Shown piece by piece: positions 1-9,994 of a stretch of DNA of 64,000 bases. The stretch comes from Lindgomyces ingoldianus (lineage: Eukaryota > Ascomycota > Dothideomycetes > Pleosporales > Lindgomycetaceae), in the NCBI RefSeq assembly GCF_010093535.1, contig NW_022985170.1, forward strand, positions 290,016 to 354,015. Direction: 5' to 3'. The notes beneath the pieces were generated by a model. The model was not told where the DNA came from. It ran no database searches and worked only from the letters and a program-made list of their open reading frames with translations. Each line of letters opens with the position of its first letter. Within the stretch, counting starts at the first letter, position 1. The position numbers and the translations under genes were made by a program.

Positions 1-1100
1 GGAAATCCTTGCGCATTTAGCTTAAGTATATGCTAAATAATTACTTACTTTTTATTATTATCTAGCTTTTATAAGTTAGCTATATAATTAGCTTAAAAAA
101 GTTATTTAGTGCGTTAGTTACTTATTATCTTTTAAAAGACTTTATAAATAGCTGCAGCATGTTACTTAAAAAGTATTACATTTTATTTAAAAGCTTAAAG
201 TGTAAGCTACATCTAATGTTTCTTTAATACATTTAAGTAGTGTTATTAGAAATGCATTAGTGTAAAAAAAGTAGTGTAGTAGAGTCTTAGCAAAAGTAAG
301 TAACTTAGGTGTGTAAGCAACTCGCCCATGAAGTACGTTAATAAAACAAGTATATTATCCTTCCTTTCCAGGAAGAAAGTGGCTAGTCCTAATTAGGAAG
401 GATAACAGGCTTTGCTTAGAAGGTCTTAGCAGCGCTAATTATATTTAGAGGGAAAAACTACGCAGTAGAAGTAATTTTAACACCCCTAACTGCGTTGTCT
501 TTAATTATAATAGGGAAAAAAGAAGGCTAGATTAAGCATGTAGTAGAGTAGAATAATTACTTAAAGCTTAAAAACATAGAACAACTAAGCTTTTTAGTTA
601 TTTAATTTTCTACTAATTAGATTAATAACCGGCTTATATCTAGACTAATAGAAGAGAGTGCTTGGCGGTAGAGATAGTGTATTATTTGATAATAAGAGTG
701 GTATTGCAGTAAAGAAATATCACCTGTAGCATCCACGTGCACTCTGCAGGAATGAAGCAAAAGGTTAGCTATATTTATATAATTTTAGATATGGAAAGCT
801 TTAATAGCAGGAACTAGCTATAAAACATATTTGTAAGAATACTTTAAAACTCAACATGTGCGCACATTCTCAGCTGCGTAGAAGTTAAAGCACGTTCATT
901 AGACTTGTTTCAGAACACAGATTGTTTTGTATCACCAGGGGGGGTTTACTCTAAGTTATTCAAGAAGGGGGCGTAAAGCACAGTGAGAGAATGCAAGATG
1001 AGAGGTGTATGATATGGTGGAGCTATAGTATGAGAAGTAAACCTTCGGGCCAGAGGCAGAGGTACGGAGGCTGTCGAGCCTATATACTAGCCCCTAGCTA
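1..1100. repeat. AT-rich gene-free block, probably a RIP-degraded repeat
   Basis: The first 900 bases or so are strongly AT-rich, dense in TpA steps (ttagct, tataat, taagct) and poor in long reading frames on either strand. From about 1150 the composition changes to ordinary, balanced DNA. This is how transposon relics mutated by repeat-induced point mutation look in Pezizomycotina, since RIP turns CpA into TpA. No transposase or reverse transcriptase fragment can be read, so the parent element is unknown. A 12-base unit (tactcaggggta) is repeated in tandem near 1118-1141. Confidence 0.55.
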
Positions 1101-1175
1101 CCTTAGGAGAGGCTAGTGTACTCAGGGGTATACTCAGGGGTATAGATAACCAAGATAGGTGCTCGCTTGAAAATG

Positions 1176-1490
1176 CTATAAGCAAATGCCCCTTCTGTTA
1201 CTTGCCCTATTGACCTCCTCCTTCATCTCCTTGGAAAGCCGGTTCGCTAATTGTTGTCCTATAATCCTTGAAATCTCTACTGAATACGCCCGCTGCCTCG
1301 CCTGTGCATCACCGTCGTTTCTGAGGGATGTTCCCTCATGTTGCGAGCCTGTTGAGTTGGTAGATTCATTTAGTGTGGTTGTAGTTGTTCTTGAGTGCAT
1401 TGCTCCCGCTGTGGAATCGTCTCGGATTTCGAAGTTATTTCTTGAAGATCCTTTTTCAGATAGCGAGGGAGGAAATTCGTGTGCTGTCAT
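1176..1490 (-). CDS. Small hypothetical protein (104 aa), doubtful
   Basis: A 104-residue reading frame with an ATG start. The first two thirds are polar and low in complexity, rich in Ser, Thr and Asn, including a run of five Thr. The last third looks like an amphipathic helix (SRIIGQQLANRLSKEMKEE, about residues 74-92). I recognise no domain. An overlapping frame of equal length (1186-1503) exists on the other strand, so coding status is open. It lies at the edge of the AT-rich block. It could be a small real gene, the last exon of a larger one, or chance. Confidence 0.25.
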   Translation of the reverse strand: MTAHEFPPSLSEKGSSRNNFEIRDDSTAGAMHSRTTTTTLNESTNSTGSQHEGTSLRNDGDAQARQRAYSVEISRIIGQQLANRLSKEMKEEVNRASNRRGICL

Positions 1491-2971
1491 TGGATTGGAA
1501 TAGCGCAGATTGGTCGGGATAGTTCCTTTTTACACCGACGGTAATTAATCAATATGGGAAGCGATAGCTTTAGAAGGGTGTGTGTTTGTTGGTATTGATA
1601 GTGTGCCATAGTCTCCACCTCACCTTTTAACCTAGTAAATACGAGAGACGAGGAAACTTGAAATGTTGGATGTTGCGACTGTGCTCACTCCTACGTCATG
1701 CTTGAAAACCCGCCGCGACTGAGCCACACCGGTCGACCTTTGTTCATCGATACCAGCTGGAAATCGATTTGACCAACCAGCGACACCGGCATTCTTTTCC
1801 GCCACAATCCATTGCACATCGGTTGGAGAACATCCTTATGGAGTAGCACGCCTATAAGAATTTATGTGAGGATCTTATCTCATACTTTGATTGCCACCTT
1901 GAAGGCGAGGAGCCAGATCGCATCAAATTCTATAAAGCCCAGTCTTCCAATGATGCCACGAACATGTACACAAAGGACCGATGTCGCTACCAGAGAAAGT
2001 CTAGACTAAGATTGTTTCAAAGGACAATGATTCACCATTGTCGCCACAGAGAATACCCAACGTTCTCCGGGGAAGGCATAGAGCTATACGTCATATGCAA
2101 GCTTGAGGCTGAATTAGAATCTCGAGAGCCATTGCCCACCACGAAGACTGCTCGGGGCGGGCGGCCACGTACGCGCCACTTTACAAGTCGAATCCCAATA
2201 ACCCTTGCACAGCATGCACGATTCGATTTTTAGCCTCCAAGCTCCTTATTGCCATCTTTCTTATTTACTTTCTTAATTTCTACAACCGTCGGCACGTTGA
2301 ACTGCCCGCTTACCCTGCGAATTTCTTGCGGCATTTCGCTGGTATGAAATATTGATGAAGTGTAACGGCGCTGAGGCTGCGGTGATGCTGATGATGGCAT
2401 GGTGATGGCGTTAAAGGATATAGGGATTGGGATAAGGATGATGGATTATGACCACTACAAAGTCAGAAGTCGTCATATGTGGTGAGAATAGCTGAAAGAT
2501 AACCAACAAGATGCTTATGCTGGGTGTTGGGATACTCATGCCCATTTTTCTCTCTATGTACAACTAGGTTTGCACTTTGCAAAGCAGGGTTCGTATTTAT
2601 CATGTGTCTTGTTTTCGACTCAATACCTCACTAGGCTATACGGACAGCTGTTTCAGAATGTAGTGTGCGAGAATACCATCGAATACGTCACGCTTATTGT
2701 TACGGGAATGGTGAAACATGCACCAAGAACGCTCAGTCTTACCAAATGCAGATCCCAGGATTCAATCGTCCTTCGCGAGGTCTTAAATGCCATCCGGATC
2801 AGGTCTTTCTAGGGATCTACATAGAATAGAGCCCATCACAAGTCTCAAGAGACGCAGTGTTGAAGCCAAAACAAAGAATTGTAGTGCATGTTACTACTGT
2901 ATCCAAACATCAACCACGGAGATCCACAGGGCAGCTCTAGTCTTTCAACCAAAGCATCAGCAATTCCTACC
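1491..2971. other. Intergenic, no gene recognised
   Basis: Only short reading frames (under 90 codons) on both strands, none with recognisable protein sequence or convincing splice partners. The 3' end of the Hsm3-like gene borders it at 2972. Confidence 0.5.
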
Positions 2972-4977
2972 CTAAAGATCCAAAGTCCCAATCCTACTCC
3001 CAACACTTCCACTAACACCCCAAGGACCTTCCGCAAGACGTTTCTTGACTATCCCCACAACATCTTGTCGACCACCTACTTCTTCCAACTTCGTGCCTAG
3101 TGCTTTGAGCACATCAAACTTCGCCATGGCCACTTGATAGGCCGCATTTTCTGCATCGCCACGTCCGCCTACTAAGTTGGAAAATGTGGTTGCGGGCTTG
3201 AGCAAGTACGGCAGCAATCCACCGCTTATGCTCGGGTCAAGGATCAAGTCGACACCGGAATTTGGAAACTGCTGGAGCCGCAAGTATATTGGGTCAGAGC
3301 TAGGAATGATCTCGTCATGAGGCTCTGCATTCCAATTCGACATGATAATTGAACGGAGTAGGACTAAGGTGGCCAGTGCATGCTCCTTCATAGCTATTGT
3401 GTCGGCATGGGTGACAATTTCTGAGAACATGCTCGGATTCTTGGCGTAGTAAAGTGAAAGTAGAATGCGAGCGTACATCTGTTCTGACAATGCTCTCCTT
3501 GAAGCTGCAGCTCCTCTTTGAGTTGGCGGAAAGGTTACCTCTTCCTGAAGTTATTCAGCGCCTCGCATTACAAATGCTTTGGATGAGCAAACCTTTGGTG
3601 GACCATGAAACACAGTGGCGAGCGTCTTCAACGCCTCGGGTGTTGTCCTAATAAGAGGGATGTCCAGTAAGACGCAATCATCCCATGCAAGGCCCGATGA
3701 AATGCGTGGAAGGAGAGACGCTCGAGGCAGAGATGCGAGGATATGAAGGTCGTTGCTTTCGCATTTTCGAATATTGCGGTGAACGTACTGTCGAATGTTG
3801 TTCATCTCTGGGCTCGACTCAAAATCTTCGGGATAAGTGGAGGCATAGTCTGAGATATAGTTCGCCGTCCGACCGCTGACGAAAGAATATTCTATACTGG
3901 GGCTTTCGGTCGTATGGAGGTCGATGATGCTCTTATGAATGCCCAGAGTTTTCATAAAATCAAGAGAGACGCTAGAATCGGATCTGTGAAACGATCAGCA
4001 AGCACCTTTTCCCAGCCAAGAAAGCGCATAAGGCATGGGAATCAGCCGGTTTTTTTACTTGACAGGGGAAATGCCTACGTGAGAGATTTCCTCGTTGTGA
4101 CCGTGGTGATGAGATTCGAGTAGAAATGAATAAGGTTCATGTGCATGAGATCGTCTGCAATGTCAACCATCTTGAGTGCGGCGTAGTGGAGAAGACCTTG
4201 GTTTGTGATTAGGCCAACATGCTGCTCCAAAGGAGGATACTGGCTTGATATGATAGCATCCCAATGCATCACACCAACCCTGGGTAGCCACTCCAAAAGC
4301 CTTGCTTGAGCAACTGTTTTATCACGCTTGTTCAGATATGGCTCGCCCTCAGCCGGAAGAGGCTTCAAGCTGGTGAACTGGTAGTAGAACGAATACACAT
4401 CTTTGTCGTGGAAAAGCCGCTTCCACACCGGGCCAGCACCATAAGCATACAGGCTGGGATTAGTTGGGTCAGGCCCGGGTTCATCCTTGGAAATTTGTAA
4501 TAAGGAGATGAGGAGATTGGCTGCTTTGGTGGAGATTCCTGCGTCGTCGCTGCATAGCCAAAGGCGTACGACGGCTTGAATGACAGCCGGTCTGTTTGCA
4601 ATTGTTTGAGCATCGACAATGCTTGCGGTTGCCTTTTCGAGCAATGAAAGGATCAGGAGGTGGAAAGGTTTAGCAGCTAGGTTAAGGCCCATCTCGAAGT
4701 CGACATCCTTCACATCGTCGAAGCGGTACGGCTCAGTCAATTTCAGACTAAAGTGGACCAAGGGTGTGGGATCCTGCTGCAGTTTGACGAGTAGGTCGGC
4801 CAGTTGCAGAAACAGAGGACGAGTCTCTCTCCATAGCTGAGTGCGATATTCGAATGTGGTTGTGAAGAGGTCGCATTTGGCCAGGAGCTGCTCATCAAGC
4901 GGCGTAGAGGGATCCTGCTCAATCTTCTGCAGGTGGGCTGCTAGTTGGGCGAGGACTTGCGAGGGTGCACCTGCCAT
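2972..4977 (-). CDS. HEAT-type helical protein, Hsm3/S5b (PSMD5)-like proteasome chaperone family
   Basis: Three exons, complement(2972..3544, 3593..3983, 4079..4977), give 620 aa in one open frame. The introns are 95 and 48 bp. I chose the ATG at 4977 because it sits in a perfect CCACCATGGC context; an ATG 22 codons upstream is poorer. The protein is almost entirely helical, with Leu-rich repeats of about 40 residues and no catalytic motif. The N-terminal part (pairs such as WLCSDDAGISTKAANLL) and the FHGPP segment at the end of exon 2 resemble fungal proteins annotated as Hsm3 N-terminal domain. In yeast Hsm3 binds the Rpt1 ATPase during assembly of the 19S base and was first named for mismatch repair. 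At 620 aa it is longer than yeast Hsm3 (about 480). The family call is from memory of sequence character and is moderate. It shares a 492 bp divergent promoter region with the RPC31 gene. Confidence 0.6.
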
Positions 4978-5469
4978 GGTGGGGATACTACTACAACTTG
5001 AGAATGGGATGAAGCTGGAGCGATGTGGCGGGAAGTAGGTCATAGCACTAGAAAGGTGGGCCTCTTCTGGCGCTGCTCATGTGACTGCGCGTAGAGAGGG
5101 GGAGGGTCACGTAACGAGGGGACCTTACTCTTGCGTGAAAGACGCGTGAAGGATGCAGTGGCGTCAATACGGCAAACCGCCTTACTCAAACGGCGTCAAA
5201 ATCGATGTTCATAGTCCGACGCCGAATTTCGCTGCAGCCTACAATGAATCTGGGAGGTGGAGGTAATGAGGGGGTGAGGCGGCAGGCGGTGCAGCAGCTT
5301 AGCTGTGGCGCCCCACCAGCGAAAAAGTCGGGCGCACGTAGCTTTACCGCCCAGCTGGCAGCCACAATTTCTGACTCTGCCCCTCATTCCTCACACCTCA
5401 CTTCACTCAACGCACTTCCTCTGTACCGGTACTACTCTACAAGCAATACCATTATTCTATCTATCCACC
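4978..5469. promoter_or_regulatory. Divergent promoter between Hsm3-like and RPC31 genes
   Basis: 492 bp between two start codons pointing outwards. It contains CT-rich stretches near 5380-5465 leading to the RPC31 ATG, as expected of a fungal 5' leader. No TATA box is evident. Both flanking genes look constitutive. Confidence 0.5.
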
Positions 5470-6351
5470 ATGGCCTCGCGTGGAGGTCGCGGAGGACGAG
5501 GCGGGCGGAGCGGGACAGCTCGGGCCCCCCCAGGGACGGTCAGGATCGCGGGTGTTGAGATGGCTTGGGATCTGACTGGCTTGGAGCTTAAGAAGTCGCC
5601 TACTGAGAGGTTCCCTGTGAGTCCATTCACCTTCCGTGCCATCACAAGCCTGCATTGCATGCTAAAACCCGTGTAGAAGACATCCAATCCACCCCCTCCC
5701 CCGCCGACGGCAGCTGAGAAGGCTATGCACCAGCGGCTCGTCACACTGCGCGACCGCATCCACGACGGGCCCCTATACACCGTCCTCGGTGACGGCATGA
5801 AGACGGGGTTGAAACGCAAGGCCGAGGACCCCGCGCCCACGGAAGCCTCGCTCTTCAACCCCTTCACAGACAATCTAACCTACTCGGCCAAGTACATGAA
5901 GGTGCGAAGGAGAATCCCGCGGCTAGACACACGCCCATACGTTGTGGATCTGTTCCCGGAAGAGTTACGATCCATTCTCAGCCACACAACGGGGACGACC
6001 AACGGAACCGCCGACGACGGTCGACCAACCAAGAAGCCGAAGCTACTGCAGCTATCAAAGGTGACGGCCGTCTCCCGTATCGAGCAGTACCTCAAAGAGG
6101 AAGAAACGCGTGCCCTAGAAGAGAAGGAACGCGCAGAGGCCGAAGAAGAGCTAGACGAAGATGCCGAGGAGAACGAGGAGGAAGAAGAGTACGATGAAAA
6201 GCCTGATGCAATTGACGAGGACGACAACTGGTCTGCCCCCTCAACGGACTCTGAAGAATCTGATGATGACTACAACGCGGAACAATACTTTGACAATGGT
6301 GAAGACGACTACGGTGGAGACGAAGGTGTAGATGAGAACACTTATGAGTAA
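5470..6351 (+). CDS. RPC31: DNA-directed RNA polymerase III subunit Rpc31/RPC7
   Basis: Two exons (5470..5616, 5677..6351) with a 60 bp intron give 273 aa. The ATG lies in a CCACCATGG context. Features match the Rpc31 family: an Arg/Gly-rich N-terminus (SRGGRGGRGG), then a conserved core with PTERFPKTSNPPPPPP joined exactly across the intron, then the stretch around residue 110 onward that ends in PYVVDLFPEEL. The tail from about residue 190 is extremely acidic (runs of Glu and Asp). Rpc31 is part of the Rpc31-Rpc34-Rpc82 trimer of Pol III, needed for initiation at tRNA and 5S genes. It is transcribed away from the Hsm3-like gene. Confidence 0.9.
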
Positions 6352-8601
6352 GGAGTCTATGCGAGACACAGCGTTATTAGGGCTTTTGTGGGACTTGGAA
6401 ATTATAAATCCTTGCGTTGGCAGTTCTAGACCGAGATACCCCTTTATTTTAGTGCACTAGCAAATCCCTCAGGTCCCTTTCTTGCCTCCTCTTTATGTAA
6501 CCCTCCCGGGTCCCTCTCCCTTTCTAATTCCTTTTCTAGCGCCGTGTTGTAAGCCGTTCCCCTATATTTGCGTGCTATTCCAGAAAGCAAGAGCTGTACA
6601 TGTGTTTTGCATTGTTCATCTTTTCGTTTCTCCTGAGGGGGCCTTTCTCCACATGCTCAATATCCTCGATCGAAACAACCGTTCTGAGGGGACTATTCTT
6701 CCGGACTCTTCTTCTGTCAGGCGCCCCCCCCCCTCCCACAGAACCTCATCCTCTTTCAAAAGATGATTCCTATACTTCAGTACCCTTAAAATTGTCTCCG
6801 TCTCTCCCTCCCCGTTAGAGTTTCAAGTTCGCCCCCAGACGTCCAGAACAATTCAAGGACCTCTTACAGTGTGTCTATAGAATCAAGCCGAAATTTCCGC
6901 GTCATGAACGGGGTGTGGACATACATGGTTCGGTAGGGATGGCCACCTGCGGAAACAGCGTACCAGTTTTCCTGCTCAAACGCTAGGTCTTTAGCGGTAA
7001 TGCATAGACCGTGGTAGAGGGGAGTTTAGTAGAATTCGAGGACGGAGGTCTTTTCTCCACGGATGAAGGTCGGGATTTGGACGCAGTAGAGTGCGTAGTG
7101 CAGAGATGGATGGAGTGACCATCGAACATTTCGTCGATCCCTCGGCTGAAGGTTGACGCAGGAGGGATATGGCTCACGGTCGAGATCTACCATCAGGAGA
7201 GTGATCTGAGAGCCCGATACATAGCCGACCGATCCGGCCTTGGTGTACGGGGCTCAGGGTTCGGGATTTCATGGTAGTGGTGTTGGTAGTAGTCTGTAGA
7301 TGTACGATAGAAATATATAAAGTGCTGGAAGGTATCTGATTGAGTGGTGAGTTTATTTGCATAATTGTGATTCTACAGTTGGCATCTTTACACCAATGTT
7401 TATCGATCTCTCCTCTAGCATATTTTAGCCTCGGAATTAGAAACTTGGCCACTGAATATGTTCGGCTCTAGATAACCTGCAGCTGACCTCCCTGAAGAGT
7501 TCGAATGCCAAGTACGCACAAGGTCATGCTGCATTTCCTAGGCATAGAATCGAGTTCTGCTTCTTTAGTGTTGCCTAAGATTCAGTGCTTAGTGTGAATG
7601 CTCCCAAACGTGGATGTTGCGCGACTGTCCCAGTTGAGCCACCCCCAACAACCGACTCTTGAAAAAACAATTCATGGTAAGGATCCGGATATAGAAGGAA
7701 ATGGGCATCACGTGTCAATAAAAGAGAGTGAGATAAAGAAGGGTGTAGGGTGGGTGAAGCGACAGTTCGTGGTGTCACTACGACAAGGCTAGACGAACAT
7801 GAGAATTATTTACCCATAGGAGTGTAGTATACCAACGAGCATAAGCTAGCACTTCTGTTCAGATAAAAGAGGGGATTGGGGGAACCCTCTTTAGCCACAG
7901 AGACACTTGCATCGTATTTAAATGGCTTGAAGGCATAAATGTTTAAGGTGTCGAAGAGGCTGATTCATGAGAACATCGTAGGTGAGGCTGGTCTAATATG
8001 TCGCCCCATCGATGTCATTATCACAGGAGAAATGAAGTCAAGATTGGCAATAAATCCACCAGTAGCTTGAGGTTCCTACTGCGCTAACTTGTTTCCAGTC
8101 GAGCACACAGACCCTCAATAAGGCAAGGTTCAAATCGTTAAGCGATCGTTCTTGGATGTGTTCCAGAAGTCTTTCACATATCCCTCCTGACTATATTACT
8201 CCCCCCCGCAAAACACCCTCAGCCTTCCAGAGCTAGGTGCGTAGATGGATGTTCTCAACTGCCGAGCTCGAGATGCCTCGTGGAGCATTTCAACTCCCTG
8301 GAACTCCCCGCATCCAATTTATCCCCGTCCAATCAACCTCTATTAGAAGCAATATCGAACCATACTGGCCCATGGGGTTTCGACACTTTGCGGCATGAAG
8401 CTCGATGTACCGGAAATCACTTACTATGTAAAATACTAAGCACCTATCTACTAATTGATCCTGATATGGATACTCAACGTCGCCCAGGGGTAAAAATCCT
8501 ATTTAGAGCTTCCACTCACCGCGGCATTGCACGATGTTGGAGAGTTATATCAGCACCAAGGCATTCCTTCCTTCCAAGCCTCAGCAGACACGACATCAAA
8601 A
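6352..8601. other. Long intergenic stretch, no gene recognised
   Basis: About 2.2 kb without a believable gene. The first 450 bp are pyrimidine-rich and probably hold the RPC31 3' UTR. Frames of 60-100 codons on both strands carry no recognisable sequence. The region marks the start of the accessory stretch that runs to about 13.8 kb. Confidence 0.5.
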
Positions 8602-9381
8602 ATGCTTGCCTTATTCCTTTGGATCGTGTCTCTCTCTGCCACCAGCGTCGCTGCCCCAGTAGCAGCGGTTTGCGACAAGGCACTACTCCGATCAATCACC
8701 GACAGCTATGTTTCTGCCCAGACCGAGGGAAAGCCAGCTGCGCTTACCGCTACTGCCAGCGGCTTCGCCTACTTTGAGAATGATAAGACGGCGGATATCA
8801 CAAAGGGCATTCTTGCATCGGCGCTGAAGATCGACCACAAGCGCAGCCAGCACGACACCACGAATTGCTCCACTTACACCGAACTGATTATCACTGATTC
8901 CAAACACCCCTACGTCATCGGTACCCAGATGCACCTCACGGAAGGTCAGGTCAGCAAAGTAGAGACCATCATCACCGACAAGGGGGATTGGTTGTTCAAT
9001 GCAACAGGCACATTGAGTTGGGCGGCCAAGGAGACATGGGATCCAATTCCAGAAGCAAAGAGAGACACTCGTGCTGTGATCCAAGCGGCTGCTGACGCTT
9101 ACTGCGATATATTCCACGACAAAAGCGTGAAAGTTCCATGGGGACAACCGTGTGCTCGCCTCGAGGGTGGCTCGTATACAGGAAAGGGTCAGTCCAGTGA
9201 CCGCTGCGATGTCGGCATCCCGAACGGAGTTGAGTTAACCAACCGGCGGTATGTCATCGACGAGGAGTACGGAACGGTGGACGTATTCATGAGCTTCGCT
9301 GGAATCCCTGACACTCATGAGTTCCGAGTCGAGGGCGGGAAGCTCAGATATGTCCATACAATGACGGTCACGGGTAAATAA
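8602..9381 (+). CDS. Secreted DUF8021/SnoaL-like (NTF2-fold) protein
   Basis: A single exon of 259 aa. I chose the ATG at 8602 over an in-frame one at 8527 because it opens directly into a signal peptide (MLALFLWIVSLSATSVAA), probably cleaved near residue 18-20. The mature part begins with a Cys-containing helix (VCDKALLRSITDSYV), followed by alternating strands and helices and a C-terminal half that repeats the pattern (TRAVIQAAADAYCDIF, then a Cys-bearing GQPCARLEGG segment). This is the arrangement of fungal secreted proteins grouped as DUF8021, which have a SnoaL/NTF2-like fold. The four or more Cys suggest disulfides. The function of the family is not established. Such proteins occur as cell-surface or cluster-linked proteins. 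No biosynthetic genes adjoin it here. Confidence 0.7.
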   Translation: MLALFLWIVSLSATSVAAPVAAVCDKALLRSITDSYVSAQTEGKPAALTATASGFAYFENDKTADITKGILASALKIDHKRSQHDTTNCSTYTELIITDSKHPYVIGTQMHLTEGQVSKVETIITDKGDWLFNATGTLSWAAKETWDPIPEAKRDTRAVIQAAADAYCDIFHDKSVKVPWGQPCARLEGGSYTGKGQSSDRCDVGIPNGVELTNRRYVIDEEYGTVDVFMSFAGIPDTHEFRVEGGKLRYVHTMTVTGK

Positions 9382-9994
9382 ATATTAGCGGGTCAGGAAA
9401 CCAAAAGTGTGAAAGTGGCAGCTCATGTACTACAAGATTCTGGTTATTACTATAAGGCACACCACGAGTATGGAAAGGGTTTTCCATCCCCTCTTCATAG
9501 ATATAGGGTCGCTAGCCTAAATCGACTTACGTCAGAGCGCAGCTGCAACAATATTCTACTCAACTTGTGAGCGAAAATCATGGCACATTACATTGCATAC
9601 ATATCTAGTAAGGCGCCTTTCTCGTAGGCACGTGCTTTTCCACGGTAAAAGATTGTACCTCTCTAGCACAGTTTTGAACTCACAGGGTTATGGCTGGTGC
9701 GGGTCAGCCACCTCCCTGCAAGTGGTGGCTATATTTTGTGCTAAGTTACCCCGACTACTACCACATATCATTAAAAAGCGTGCTCTCGCGGCTAGACACT
9801 TCTGCATTGGCACTAACTTCAACCTGCTGCTTTGGACAAGGAGATCTGATCCTCTTAAGCAATTACAAGGTCTATTGCTAGAGTCATCCTTTCTTGGAAA
9901 TAACTAGACACTGACAAGTCCCTTAAACAATAATCTCTATGTTCTCTAGCTTCCATCGGTTTAAAGTTTCAATTGATGATGTTGTGTATGGATG
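9382..9994. other. Intergenic, with a short hairpin-forming segment
   Basis: No gene recognised. Near 9700-9740 an inverted repeat (agccacc ... ggtggct, separated by about 11 bases) follows another gctggt/cagcc pairing. It could be a terminator-like fold or the end of a small transposon, but I see no partner end or target duplication. Confidence 0.4.

Noticed and set aside
7440..7520. GTTCGAATG-like sequence suggesting a tRNA T-loop
   Set aside because: No acceptor stem, D arm or anticodon arm can be folded around it.
9690..9760. Inverted repeat that could be a transposon end
   Set aside because: No matching second terminus, no target-site duplication and no transposase frame nearby.
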